64,000 nucleotides of DNA from Heloderma charlesbogerti (GCA_026122225.1 JANEZZ010001956.1:2110501-2174500); one strand, 5' to 3'. Positions 44,205-55,669 are shown, counted from the stretch's first letter. Numbers and translations: made by a program. The notes: a model not told the origin generated them from the sequence alone.

Positions 44205-45926
44205 GGGTGCAATCCTATGCATGTTTAGACAGAAAAAGGTCCTACAATTCCCATCTTCCTCCAGTCCTACAGGCTGGCTGAGGAATGCTGGGAGCTGTAG
44301 GATGCTTTTCTGTCTAAACATGCATAGGACTGGGTGAGGGGATCAAGGCGGTGGTGAATGCCTCCCTTGAGGAGGGAGTGATGCCATCAGCCCTCAAGGA
44401 GGCTGTGATAAGACCGCTGTTAAAGAAGCCCTCCTTGGATCCTCAAGTTCTGAACAACTTTCGCCCAGTCTCAAATCTCCCATTTTTGGGCAAGGTGATT
44501 GAGCGGGTGGTGGCGGTGCAGTTGAAGGCACACTTGGAAGAAACTGATTATCTAGACCCATTTCAGTCAGGCTTCAGGCCTGGGCATGGGACAGAAACGG
44601 CCTTGGTCGCCTTGGTGGATGATATGAGGAGGGCTCTGGATAGGGGTGAATGCTCCTTCCTTGTTCTCCTTGACCTCTCAGCGGCTTTTGATACCGTTGA
44701 CCACGGTATCCTCCTGGACCGCCTGGAGGGGTTGGGCATTGGAGACACTGTATTGCGGTGGTTCCGGTCCTTCCTCTCCGGCAGGTACCAGAGGGTAGCA
44801 CTGGGAGAGGAGGTTTCGGACCCGTGGCCACTTACTTGTGGGGTGCCACAGGGTTCCATCCTCTCCCTGATGCTATTTAACATCTATGTGAAGCCACTGG
44901 GGGCTATCATCAGGAGGTTTGGGGTGCAGTGTCATCAATATGCGGATGACACGCAGCTCTACCTCTCATTCAAATCTTCACCAAGGTTGGCCGTAGAATC
45001 CCTGTCCAAATGTCTGGAGACGGTGAGTGGCTGGATGGGGAGGAATAAGCTGAAGCTCAACCCTGACAAGACCGAGGTACTTTTGGTGGGAGACAAGAGG
45101 AGGCTGGGGGATGTTGACCTGGTGTTGAATGGGGTACGGCTACCCTTGAAAGACCAGGTCCGCAGCCTGGGGGTCATTTTGGACTCCCAGCTGTCCATGG
45201 AGGCTCAGGTGTCAGCTGTGAGCTGGACAGCGCTGTATCAACTCCATCTGATACGGCAGCTGCGCCCCTTCCTTCCCGACCATCTGCTCCCATCGGTAGT
45301 ACATGCCCTGGTCTCCTCTCGTTTAGACTACTGTAATGCGCTCTACGTGGGGTTACCCTTGAAGACGGTTCGGAAGCTGCAGCTGGTACAGAACGCGGCG
45401 GCTCGCCTGATTAAAGGCAGCCGCCGGCGAGATCACATCACTCCAGTGCTGAAGGAGTTGCACTGGTTACCAGTTGTTTTCCGGGCCAAATTCAAGGTGT
45501 TGGTTTTGACCTTTAAAACCCTATATGGTTCCGGCCCAGCCTATCTTAAGGAGCGCCTCCAGCAACACCAGACAGGCCGCTTAAGAAGATCAGCCTCGGA
45601 TGGCCTTCTCTCTGTCCCATCAGCCAGGACAGCTAGACTGGTGGGGACGAGGGAGAGGGCCTTCTCTGTGGTGGCCCCCACTCTGTGGAACTCCCTCCCT
45701 AGGGAACTCCGTCATGCCCCCTCTTTAATGAGCTTCCGTCGTGCATTAAAAACGTGGTTGTTCAGGCAGGCATTTGGGGTGGGTTAGGGTATTTAAAAAA
45801 AAAAATTATGGTAAAATTTTATTGTTTTAAATTGTTTTATGGTGGGTTGTACATCGCCCAGAGTGGCTGGGTGACCAGTCAGATGGGCGATTAATAAATT
45901 TAATAAATAAATAAAGGATTGCGCCC
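44205..45926. mobile_element. GGGC-ended MITE split by an L2 insertion
   Basis: The left end GGGTGCAATCCTATGCATG starts at 44205 after TAA; the right end GGATTGCGCCC stops at 45926 before TAA. Between CATGCATAGGAC (to 44330) and AGGATTGCGCCC (from 45915) lies an L2. Removing it restores a MITE of about 140 bp with 3-bp TAA duplications. Confidence 0.85.
44331..45914 (+). mobile_element. L2 LINE, 5' truncated, ORF open
   Basis: The open frame at 44351-45787 (478 codons from an internal ATG) covers the reverse transcriptase and C-terminal part of L2. Motifs in order: [20 protein letters not shown] (residues 19-38), [15 protein letters not shown] (72-86), [14 protein letters not shown] (motif A), [16 protein letters not shown] (motif B, with SLM where SPL is usual), [10 protein letters not shown] (motif C, catalytic YADD) and [10 protein letters not shown]. 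The C-terminal region has [20 protein letters not shown] and ends [15 protein letters not shown]. The endonuclease is missing, so it cannot act alone. The 3' tail is TTAATAAATTTAATAAATAAATAAA. No stops, so a young copy. Confidence 0.95.
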
Positions 45927-45929
45927 TAA

Positions 45930-46855
45930 GATGCAGAAATACAGGAAGCTGAAATTAATGAAGTAATGCAGACAAAGAGCCTAACTTTCTTAGGGCTATT
46001 CCTCCCCAGCAAAAGCGCAGCCCGGAGTTCCTGAAAATGCTGTCAATTTCAAAAGCTTATTTAGACTGATGAAAGAGAGCACGGAGAGCGAAAGAGGTAT
46101 AGGAGAGGCCTGCGGGTATGTTTTGAACAGAATATGGTGCGGGATGCAAGAGATAGCAAACAGCAGACTGAATCAGAGAGGAAGAGAGGCTGCATTTGGA
46201 GGAATAATTGAATCTCTTTAGTTAAACAAGAGAGCAACATGAGTATAGCCAGTTAAGGTAAATTACAGGGGTAAAAGAAGACCACCTAAATAGTACTAGA
46301 TGTGAATGGAAAAAAACCAAAGACACAGTCCTTCACTGTGGCTTATGTCTGAACTCCACTGGAGGGCAGAAAAGCTGAAAAATGCTGTATTTGCTGCAGA
46401 CACCAGCTGCCTGAGCCTCGGCTTTCATTAATCTTCTTTAAAAGGCAGTCTCGAAGACCTTATGGCTATGACAGTGTGCTTCAAAGGGTATGGATAACAA
46501 CTTGTGAATCTGTGAAGCCACAGGAGTGTTGGCGCATAAAATTTTCAGGGATCAGAGGGCAGGGCTTCACTGCCCTCTACAGCAGAGTATTCAAAAGAAT
46601 GAAAATTGCATACTTGGGGCTACAGTGTTCAATGGAGCAATTAAAAACATTTGGATTGATGCAAAAAGTGTCCCCATTTCATTTAACTGGGCAGCAATTT
46701 TTAAAATCTTAATACAAGTACATATAAAAATGTAAATGGCAAGCAGCAGCTGAGAAGAGGCACTCCCTCCTATGTGAGAGAGAGAAGGGGGAATGCTTCT
46801 TTCAAGATAATGTAATGATGGCCACCAATTTGGATGGCTTTAAAAGAGCGGGGGG
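45930..46855. other. Unassigned intergenic sequence
   Basis: No repeat family or gene recognised. Confidence 0.4.
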
Positions 46856-46857
46856 TA

Positions 46858-47100
46858 GGCAAATTCCCGGAGGAGAAGGCTATCAATGGCTACTAGTCCT
46901 GATGGCTGTATGCCATCTCCAGTATCAGAAACAGTATGCCTATGGACACCAGTTGCTGGGGAACATGGGTGGGAGGGTGCTGTTGCACTCATGTCCTGCT
47001 TGTGGGTTTCCCCGTGGGCAGTTGATTGGTCATTGTGTGAACAAAATGGTGAACTAGATGGACCCTTGGTCTGATCCAACAGGGCTCTTCTTATGTTCTT
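46858..47100 (+). mobile_element. Interspersed repeat, GGTAGGCAAATTCCCGGAGGAG family
   Basis: GGCTATCAATGGCTACTAGTCCTGATGGC, CTGTTGCACTCATGTCCTGCTTGTGGGTTTCC and TGGACCCTTGGTCTGATCCAACAGGGCTCTTCTTATGTTCTTAA are familiar reptilian repeat phrases; it shares its end with 18735-18910 and 22840-22990. Class not known to me. Confidence 0.65.
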
Positions 47101-47123
47101 AATGTCTGATACAGTATCAGCCT

Positions 47124-47236
47124 TCTCTAACCTGGTATTCCCCAGATGTGTTGGGGTGCAACTCTCAAACTCCCATGGGAATGTTGGGAGCTGTGGTCTG
47201 ACAAATTTGGAGGGTATCAGGTTGGGAAAGGCTACA
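47124..47236. mobile_element. hAT-type foldback MITE
   Basis: CTTCTCTAACCTGGTATTCCCCAGATG at the left and TTGGAGGGTATCAGGTTGGGAAAGG at the right are inverted arms; GGGAATGTTGGGAGCTGTGG lies between them. Confidence 0.7.
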
Positions 47237-48190
47237 ATACATGCAAGCATCATCTGAAAACCAAGTATGCCTTTTCTCATTAGAACTATTGGGTTTGTTT
47301 TCCCAATAGGCAAAGTGCATGAAGATTTCATCAATTAAAGTAACTAAAACAGTCCTAATAATTATGCAAAATAAGAGGAATCATGCATATGAGTTTAAGG
47401 CTGCAGTCCTATGCATGCTTATCTGGGAGTAAGTCCCATTGAACTCAGGGAGCATTTCTTCCTGAACATATCAGAGTCACATTTGAATAACTTCAGTTTA
47501 TTGTTAGATTCTCAGTGGGTGTCTAACCACCAACTGAAGCATAAAATATGAACTTCACCAAGTTCACATTGTGCTTGTCTTCACTAAATGGCTGTAATTG
47601 GGAAAAACAGAGCTGGGCTTCAAAGAACGGTAGTGAGAACAGAGCCACAAAACTAAAGGGAAACTCTACGATTCCATGGCAAATTTTACTATGGATGTGT
47701 GAACATGTTGAAAAGTTGACCCATCTTGCAGCTGATAACACTGTTGAGCAAAAAACAGTATTAAAGGGTGCTTGACTGTCAGCAATTTAGAACAAGGCAG
47801 AAAAAAACTCAAAAGACTCAGAAGTTTATTTTCAACAGTCCAAGTGCTGATGCAACAAGACCAACTGCTGTGCCAGTGCTTTACATTGCAAAGCCGTAAA
47901 GTCATGCCAACACTTTCTATGTCACTTGAGTGACATCTCGGTAAACTATTACAAATGCTTAGGATTGGCGATGGGTAGGGCTGCAAATGTTCAGCTGACT
48001 AAAATCTGTTAGACCGATTCAAGATGCTTTGATCAATTAAAATGGTGCTCCTGGTTAATCAATCAGCAGATTTTTAATATGCGTGCTTACAAAAATGGCA
48101 TGTGGCAGGCACCATCTTAGAAGGGGGATTCTTCCTCCTTTCTCACACATAGGGTGTCAAAAGAGGACAGGGCTCCTGAACCTTTAATAG
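47237..48190. other. Unassigned intergenic sequence with half a MITE
   Basis: GGCTGCAGTCCTATGCATGC and GGGAGTAAGTCCCATTGAACTC at 47400-47456 are the left half of the GCAATCC MITE. Nothing else recognised. Confidence 0.5.
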
Positions 48191-48193
48191 CGG

Positions 48194-48613
48194 CTAGGGA
48201 TGTTGGAGAAATCCACAATGGAATCAAATGAGTTTGGATTTCTATGACTCTGACCCGCAGATTCCACAGCAGAATAGTTTTCTTGAGTCACATGGATTCC
48301 ATGGACTTGTGGACTGGGTTTTTACTTTCTGGAATTTTACACAAATTTAGGCACAGAAAAATATGTAAAATTTAAAAAAAACCACCGACTGAAAATGCAC
48401 ATTTCCCCCATAGGTTAAAGCATGAAAATGCACATTTGGGGGGATTTGCACATTTTGGGGGGATTTGTGCATTTTTGCAAGTGCAAATTTGCACAAATTC
48501 AGGAAATTGGAAAAAATCCAATTCCATCAATGAGCGGACAACAGAACAAAAGGCACCCGACAATCCACGAAATGCAGACGGAACAGATTTGACAAAAACT
48601 GTACATCCCTAAT
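48194..48613. mobile_element. TAGGGATGT-ended DNA transposon, non-autonomous
   Basis: CTAGGGATGTTGGAGAAATCC at the left and ACTGTACATCCCTAA at the right are short inverted ends of a common squamate hAT-like family. The AT-rich interior has tandem TTTGGGGGGATTTGCACA-like copies at 48434-48475. No transposase. Confidence 0.6.
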
Positions 48614-48832
48614 GGTAGCTTTTACTAGGCAACTATTAAAATAGCAGGAGCTCTGTCCTCTTTTGCACCTGGCCATGGTTCTCCTACTCACACAGGATGA
48701 AATGCTTGCTGCAGCATATGCGTGCAGCATTTCAAAGCTAAGAAAAAATGTTTCTTTTCCCCTCCTTCAACGCTCTTGTTTCACAGAAGTAAAAAAAACA
48801 ACAATCAAGACTCATGCAATTAATAAGCTGAA

Positions 48833-48922
48833 GCTGCAGTCCTGTGCACACTTTCCTGGGACCAAGCCCCTTTGGGACTGGCTTCTGAGTAAACATGCAC
48901 AGGACTGTGCTGCAAGGCTTTC
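48833..48922. mobile_element. Short palindromic MITE, GCAATCC-ended (diverged)
   Basis: GCTGCAGTCCTGTGCACAC at the left and CATGCACAGGACTGTGCTGC at the right are inverted repeats. Confidence 0.75.
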
Positions 48923-50400
48923 TGACAGCCCTAGCAAGGGAGAATAATAAGTCATTCACATTATGATACCAGTGCCGTTGGGAGCGAAACAATATGAGGA
49001 AGAACATAAAGGAAAAGAAGAACAAATGCATACTTCTTAGACAAATGAGGTGATGATCATACTGTCTTTAGCTTTGACCACAGGGTGTTGACTGGGGCCA
49101 TAGTTTTGAAAGTCGACTTTTCCTCAGTTGCAGCCAACAAACCCTGGAGGGACAAGTTGCTTCCCCACCCCAAGACCCCATTGTCTCCAAGGTTGGAGAT
49201 GAACACATCTTGTCCCCGCTGCCAATATTTTCCTGCATTAAGCCTCTTACCTTTCTCCATACAAGTCAAAGGAGTGAATGCCCTCCAGTTTGATGGCAGT
49301 AGAGGAAGTCCTGATGGCTGTCTGTAGCTACCATGGCTGCATTTGACAAACCATGGACTAGATATGATCCTAGTAGAATAAGTGGGAGGCTCTGACAGAC
49401 ACAAGTCATCAACCTGACAGTATGTCAGGCCTATTTTATTTTAAAATGAGTGGCTCAGCACCTAAGGCACCCTGGCCACGATCAAGGCAGCAAACAGAAT
49501 ATGAACAGAAAGCAGCGATGTAGAAGGCCCAGCTTCAAAACACACAGTCAGAAAACATTAATTCCAAAGAAGAGCTGGGAAGCTCTTGAGAAGAACATAG
49601 CAAAATCAGAATTCAGACCATCTTAAGAAAGCTTCCCTAACTTGAGGGGTGGCGGTGGGAAGAGACCTACAAAGTAGTTTCCTCAATGTAACAGGAACAG
49701 ACAAGAGACCAGCAATGCTCCCTCATATGCAGATATCAAGTATTTCTGCATATGCTATACCAAATGACAAGCTCAAATCTGAGTAGATCAGTATAGTTGC
49801 AATGGGGCGGGGGGACGAAGTGTGTTATCAACATAAAAACAAAATAGCTCTTTCAAACATTGTCCAGGCATTGAGACGGACAATAGTTTGAGAGAGCTGA
49901 AAGCGGGAGCCTGGCTGTAGATATGCATCTTTTTGACCCACAGTGGACTTTGGTCAAACAGGGTTTTACAGGGTTACTGCTACATGACAAACACCTGCAA
50001 AATCTGTTTAATCTGAGACACCAATGGGATGAATATACACACCACAGACAATATCTTGTATATCACCTTTGAAGCTCTGAAAAACACTACTACTGCTTAT
50101 TTCCAGCCTAGCTAGGAAAATGTGTTAAAAAATGCTATTTCGCGTTTCTCAAACAGTGATCCAAGTTGTGCCACAATGTTTATCAGTAGTCAGTTTTCAG
50201 GTCTCAGTCTCTTTTGAGGCTTTCTCAAATGAAATTATAGTATTTGTAATTTGTGTTATGATGTTATTGTACCCACATCTTGCGATATGTCTTAAATTAA
50301 TCTTTACAGTTCTCTATGGAAACATGGTTATGTTCCCTGCCACCTTTTTTATGTGTTCTCATGTGCATGACCTTTGTTGTTCTCCACATCCAAGGAAAAG
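48923..50400. other. Unassigned sequence downstream of C15orf40
   Basis: No gene or named repeat. The C15orf40 3' untranslated region must start at 50427 and extend leftward, but its end cannot be placed with certainty. Confidence 0.4.
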
Positions 50401-50418
50401 ACTTGCTGAGACTGCTCA

Positions 50419-50424
50419 TTTATT
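50419..50424 (-). terminator. C15orf40: Possible poly(A) signal just after the C15orf40 stop
   Basis: AATAAA on the minus strand lies three bases beyond the TGA stop (50428-50430). If used, the 3' untranslated region would be very short; a longer one may end further left. Confidence 0.35.
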
Positions 50425-50427
50425 GCT

Positions 50428-53400
50428 TCAGCTGGAAGCTTCTTTTTTCAGCTTCTCTAGAACTTCCTCTGGAGTCAATGGTGCCAAGATCTTCACTACT
50501 TTTTCTCGAGATTTACCACCCTGTTTTAATATAAAAGAAAATAATTTTAGAGGATTTCTCACATCAAGACATTCAGTTACCTAGGGGTATTCTGAAAGAA
50601 TTATGTTATCTGGCTCCCTGAGGAAGGATTGGCATTTGATGAGTTAAAAAAAGTATTGGTCTAGTATTTAAAGCATACAAAAATTAGAATGATAATGACA
50701 GGGAGAATTTTGCCAAAAACTACTGTCCTCCAGAACACGGCAACATTTGCATTTTGTAGTACTCCAAAAGGTTCATCAAAACATTTAAGAAAACCCTGTG
50801 CTATGCAGGTACTAACATATCAGATGACAAGAAATGTTAACATCACTTTTTTTTAAATGCTCAGAATTTGATGAACTGATATGGCATGGACAATATATAA
50901 AGTTATTGTTAATCTTTACACTCTGAATAAGTGATGGCAAATTTGTAATAGGTTATCTCCCAGTCTGAATCTTGTTGATAGGTTATGGTCTGAGGTGATC
51001 AAAGAATAATCACTGAATGATTTGAGAGTGCTGATCTGTCACAATAAATCAACATATTTAAATAAGGGAGTGAGCACTGCCTGTGTCCCACTTAGGGTGG
51101 AGATACGTGAAAATATCAAATAACATTATTTCACAGCAATGCTAACATGTGGCTCTACCCTACAACCTCTCATTAAGATCCCCCCAAGCATACAAGATTA
51201 ACTGATGGCTTCTCTCCCTGCCTCCATTCCCCACCTACGCCTGTAGTAAATCAGCCATTTCTAGTTCTTGAAGACAACCTTTTGCAGGGCAATTGGATTA
51301 AAAATATTCACCACTATAGTATAATGGAAGTTGGCAAAATGACTTCTCCCCACTAAGCACCAGAAAAAGGTTCAAGAGCCCAAGATGAACCATACCAAGA
51401 GAGAATGTAAGACATCGTACCTTCTCCAATACAACCTCGCTCTTCTTAACTTCAAGGACCTTAGAGAGGTAGCGACACAGCTCTGCATTGGCCTCCCCTT
51501 CAGATGGAGGTGCAGCAATGGCCACACCCACTGCATCTGTTGTCAGATCTGTAACAAGGATTTTAGGATTTTATAGCTGACTTCGGCTGTCTAGCCACGG
51601 GAAGGTGGAGCGGGGGAGGAGGCTGCTGGATGACACATAGCATCCCTTGTACCAGCATTTCCGCCTTCCCCACCCCGGAACGCCCCCCAGAATGCCCTGT
51701 TTTGGATGCTCCACTCTCCTCTTCAGATTGCGGAGCATGGGGCTGTTCTGCGCTGCCTGAGAGGCAGCGTGGAAGGGGAGGAAGGTCAGTTCCCAGAAAA
51801 CCACATATCCTATGGCCGTCTAGCTGCTGACTAGTGGCCATAGCATTGTTCCCTAAATGTCATTCTGTTGCTGAGTGAAGACCGTTTCATTTTCCCAACC
51901 TATGCCAATTTGTTTTAGATTGGTTCGCATCTTGCTGCTTTTATGGATATGGTGTTTTTATTATGAAGGAGAACTTGTATAGCATGTTTTTATCCCCTCT
52001 GGCAACATGGCATAGTTGTAGTGTAGCATGTCTTCCCTTCCTGTGAGGATTGAAGTTTTTAGAAAACAAGATTTTCAACATACCTGTTACAGCATTTTGC
52101 TTAGATCCAGGTTTGGCATGAACAGAGATGGTAACAGCACCACTTTTATCAGTTGTCACGGGCCCTAAAGGAACAGAAGGTTTTACAGCTTCCTTAATCT
52201 GTGCCTTCCCCTTAAAATGGAAGAGAAATTAATATGATCAATCTCAAAGTGGAGACAGCTGTACTAAAGTAATAAAGTCAGCATTTACTCCTGGATCAAA
52301 AGATTTCTGAAAGTTTTTAAAGGAATTCATTTTTCAAATGTGCATCCCCACAACAGCTACGGAGTGTAAAGGAACGTCTACCAATACAGATAAAACAATG
52401 ACAAATAGCTTTAGATATTCAAAATCCAGATTAGTAGCATTCATGTAGTGCTTTAGAACATTCAGCATTTCACATGCATTATATCAGCAATCTTTACAGC
52501 AATCTATGTCATCATCCCCATATTGCAGACAGGGTACTGAGACTAAGATAGCACGTAGGTAAGGCCACCTAGAAGATGTGAGACATAAACTGGGACTTAG
52601 ATGGTCACATCTCAGTCTCTTATCCACTACACTAAAGTAACTCAAACAATTAGGCTACATTCTTACCCATGCATAGTTGCAAACGGTCCATGGTAAAAAA
52701 TGGAACTTGTTTCGAGTAAGCACACGTTGGATTGGGCTGTGAGACTGCAATCATATGCACACTTACCTAGAAGCATTCAATACAGTGGGACTTAAAGGAT
52801 TTGATATGAGAGAGTAACTTGATAGATAGCAGCATAGGGTAGCCAGAGCAGTTAAATGCCTTTAAGAAAGATGTCTTTACAATATAGACTGTAAAAGACT
52901 ACCTTCAGTTCTAAATTGTAACCTGCCATTTGCCAAAATTGAGCTCTGAATGCAAAATAAATGCTATTATAATTATTCTCCTCTATGGACACAGAGTGGC
53001 ATCACTTGCTTCATGCCAGCAGTATGGTGAAAATCCTCCTATACCTTGCATAAGACGAAGTGTCAATAGGGAGTCCAGGGAGACTGCATCTCTTAGTCTC
53101 CACTCCTAGTCTGTTCGCTCCAGCTACATCCCTCCTCCCCTCCCAGTTCCATCTCTTTGCCAGATGAGCCTCGACACAGAAGAATAAATGCATACAAATC
53201 TGACACTAAAAAACAGTGATGTTTAGAAACCAGCAGAACCTTTCAGTCTCCTAAAGTGCTCTGTTGCTGACCTGTATGTGAACATTATTTAAGGAAAAAA
53301 AGACCTCAAAGGGAGACTCCAGTGTGAAGCTGCAGAAAGCAGAACTGATCAGCAAGTTTGATTTCATTTGGCACTCAATCAAGCCTAGAGTTCTCCCTCA

Positions 53401-54842
53401 GACTACAAATGAGCTCAACATATCCAAGCCAGAAAGTCTGTGCTACTGTCAACTAATGTTGTTGTGAATAGTCACTGTATTATCTTGTAAACATTTCAGC
53501 TTAGCACAGAAATATCACAGACTGGACTTTTTCCATTTATGACCTTTTTTGCCCCAGTTGTTGCATTTCTCCCCTCTACACCTATGTATCTGGCAACTGA
53601 GGATAACATTTCATGCATCGGACAAAATGGGCTCTGTTCCACCAAAGATTCTGGTACAGAATTCCCTAATTCCTCCTGGAATTCCCTGAACATGCCCTCC
53701 CCCCATCACATATAGTGCTGTCATTTTCTAATTGGAAAAAAATCTATTTAGGATGCAATCCTATCAATTTTACCCTCAGTGATCAGAAGCCTCTGAACTC
53801 AGAGGCTTCCTTTTATCCAACGCAGGGCAGGAAGAGTGGCCGAGGTGATCCTCGCCTTTCTGTCCTCCTGCCCTGCACTTTTTGCTAGATAGAATTTTTT
53901 GTGATGGCATTTCAGAGGGGGAGGGAAGGAGGCCGGAAGAGGCTCAGGATAGCTCGCCTCCTGGCCTCTCCAGTCTCCTCCCTCCCCACCCATTGGAACG
54001 CCCCCTTTCCCCCCTCTCCGAGGTCCTTTTTCTCAACTTGGGCACAGTTCTTTCCACGCCAGCTGCAAGGGGGCCGGGTGGATCTCCCACTCCCGCTTCT
54101 GAGGTCAGGGTGCTACATCTTTCAACCTCGGAGGGGGGCATCCCCAGTATCCTATGGCCCCTCAGACAACGTCTAGGGGCCACAGGAACACTCCCTCTGG
54201 CCGCAATCCTGAACTGACTCACCTGTCGGAGTAAGCCCAACTGAACGCAACGGCTGTTGCGTCCGAGCAGGCCACGTACAGGATCGCACCGTTAATTTTT
54301 GGTTGGAAATTCGAATTAAAACTGGAAGGTTAAGATAATCCGGCCAATGGCAAAGGGGTGACAGGGATGACCCTGTCACGGGCGGGCTTTGGTTATGCAA
54401 TAAATACATACGCAAAGGCTCCCCCCATTATATATATATATATATATATATATTTTATCGTGGCGCCAGACAGCCTGAGCTCACATCTGCCCACAGCGAG
54501 GAGCTCACCCCTCACACCCCTGGGAACGCAACAAGCCCTCCCCGGCCCCGCATTCGCTTTCTGAGGCGCGAGGGACGGGGCGAACGGCTCCCGCCACCAC
54601 AGACCCGCCCGCCGCCATTTTACGCGCCGTGAGGCTCTGCATCGCCCGCGCGCGCTTTACGGGACTATCGAAACTGCTCCTCGAGAGCGCCCTTGCTTCG
54701 AGGCGCGGAGCGCCCCCGCTCGCACGCTGACCTTCCGAGGCATGGCCCCGCCGCCGCCGCCGCCCCTCACGGTCGCGGCAGCCCGGGCGGGACCCCGCAA
54801 GCGCCGACCCCGGCGCAGGGCGCGAAGGGCCGCCTCCAGCAT
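50428..54842 (-). CDS. C15orf40: C15orf40-like UPF0235 (DUF167) protein
   Basis: Four coding exons on the minus strand: 54842-54732, 52210-52084, 51548-51421 and 50520-50428, together 152 codons against 153 in the human protein. Donors and acceptors fit GT/AG at each join (AAG|GTCAGC, CAG|GTATGT, AAG|GTACGA; TTTTAAG|, GTTACAG|, AAAACAG|). Phases are 0, 1 and 0. The DUF167 fold (as in bacterial YggU) covers most of exons 2-4: [77 protein letters not shown]. The N-terminal 37 residues are Arg/Ala-rich with [12 protein letters not shown], which could be a mitochondrial targeting segment. A second in-frame Met (MPRK) sits at the end of exon 1. Molecular function is unknown. BTBD1 lies upstream on the same strand and RAMAC converges from the left, as in mammals. 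Confidence 0.95.
51583..51858. mobile_element. Non-autonomous DNA transposon in C15orf40 intron 2
   Basis: Inverted relative of 18975-19412: TATAGCTGACTTCGGCTGTCTAGCC, TACCAGCATTTCCGCC and CTAGTGGCCATAGCATTG match the other copy in reverse complement. It makes ORFs on both strands that are not genes. It is 35 bp from the acceptor of exon 3. Confidence 0.7.
52430..52645 (-). mobile_element. MIR/CORE-type SINE, inverted
   Basis: TTTCACATGCATTATATCAGC, CATCATCCCCATATTGCAGACAG and TCAGTCTCTTATCCACTACAC are inverted MIR-type core and head phrases. It lies in intron 1 of C15orf40. Confidence 0.75.
53745..54298. mobile_element. Probable non-autonomous DNA transposon, GCAATCCTAT-ended
   Basis: GGATGCAATCCTATCAATTTTACC at the left and GTACAGGATCGCACC at the right resemble the ends of the GCAATCC-type elements. 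The centre is GC-rich (GGGCAGGAAGAGTGGCC..., CCTCTCCGAGGTCC). A GCAATCCTGAACTGACTCACC block at 54203 may be a second, nested MITE running to 54290. Confidence 0.5.
54426..54456. repeat. Microsatellite (TA)n
   Basis: About 14 TA units in intron 1 of C15orf40. Confidence 0.95.
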
Positions 54843-54930
54843 CGCCGCGGCCGCCGCCGCCGCCGCCGCGCCCGCCTCCTACTTCCGGCAACAACAGCGG
54901 CTCCTCTCGTAAAGATAGGCAACGGGTCGG
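54540..54930 (-). promoter_or_regulatory. C15orf40: CpG-island promoter and exon 1 of C15orf40
   Basis: Dense CpG sequence, including GCCGCCGCCGCCGCCGC runs at 54750-54765 and 54850-54870, surrounds the first coding exon (54842-54732). CTACTTCCGGCAACAACAG at about 54879 holds an ETS-type CCGGAAG on the minus strand, upstream of the ATG, which is where a TATA-less start would be expected. No TATA box stands out. Confidence 0.75.
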
Positions 54931-55256
54931 GGCCGCGGTGGCTTGGTGGTTAAGACGCTGAACTGCAGGCCGGCAGGTCGGCAGGTCAGCGGTTCGAGAC
55001 CCGAGTGCCGCGTGACGGAGCGAGCTCCCGTCCGCAGTCCCAGCTCCTGCCAACCTAGCAGTTCGAAAGCAAGAAATTGCAAGTAGATAAATAGGTGCCG
55101 CCTCGGCGGGAAAGGTGACAGCGTTCCATGCACCTCGGTGTTCAGCCATGAAGCGTCTTCGGACAGCCCTGGCTCTTCGGCTTAGAAACGGGGATGAGCA
55201 CCGCACCCTAGAGTCGGACACGACTGGCTGGGGGCACCTTTACCTTTACCTTTTAA
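54930..55256 (+). mobile_element. Sauria SINE, copy 1
   Basis: The tRNA-derived head GGGCCGCGGTGGCTTGGTGG (A box) and CAGCGGTTCGAGACCCGAG (B box) are followed by the body TCCTGCCAACCTAGCAGTTCG. The 3' end CCTAGAGTCGGACACGACTGG matches the BovB 3' end at 63138-63153, and the tail is (ACCTTT)n. This is the known relation of Sauria SINEs to BovB. It starts within about 50 bp upstream of the C15orf40 CpG exon. Confidence 0.95.
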
Positions 55257-55262
55257 ACAAGC

Positions 55263-55602
55263 ATAGGGCCGCGGTGGCTTAGTGGTTAAGACGCTGAACT
55301 GCAGGCCGGAAGGTCGGCAGGTCAGCGGTTCGAGACCCGAGTGCTGCGTGACGGAGTGAGCTCCCGTCTGCAGTCCCAGCTCCTGCCAACCTAGCAGTTC
55401 GAAAGCAAGAAATTGCAAGTAGATAAATAGGCGCTGCCTCGGCGGGAAAGGTAACAGCGCTCTGTGCACCTTGGTGTTCAGTCATGCCGGCCACATGGCC
55501 ACGGAAGCGTCTTCGGACAGTGCTGGCTCTTCGGCTTAGAAACGGGGATGAGCACCGCACCCTAGAGTCGGACACGACTGGTTGGGGACGCCTTTACCTT
55601 TT
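55263..55602 (+). mobile_element. Sauria SINE, copy 2
   Basis: A second copy in the same orientation directly behind the first, sharing the full structure from GGGCCGCGGTGGCTTAGTGG to CTAGAGTCGGACACGACTGG and a CCTTTACCTTTT tail. It is slightly longer than copy 1 in the GCCGGCCACATGGCCACGGAAGC part (55486-55508), which copy 1 lacks. The two copies are very similar. Confidence 0.95.
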
Positions 55603-55669
55603 TAGAGTGACGCCAGCGACCAGTATCCAGTTTCAGCATTATTCCGTCCGCAGGATAACCAGCGGAGGC

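Noticed and set aside
54930..55020. tRNA gene in the GGGCCGCGGTGGC region
   Set aside because: It is the tRNA-derived head of a Sauria SINE and is followed by the SINE body and BovB-like end.
54505..55221. 238-codon minus-strand ORF at the C15orf40 CpG island
   Set aside because: It runs through two Sauria SINE pieces and the opposite frame of C15orf40 exon 1. CpG-rich DNA has few stops, so this is a composition effect.
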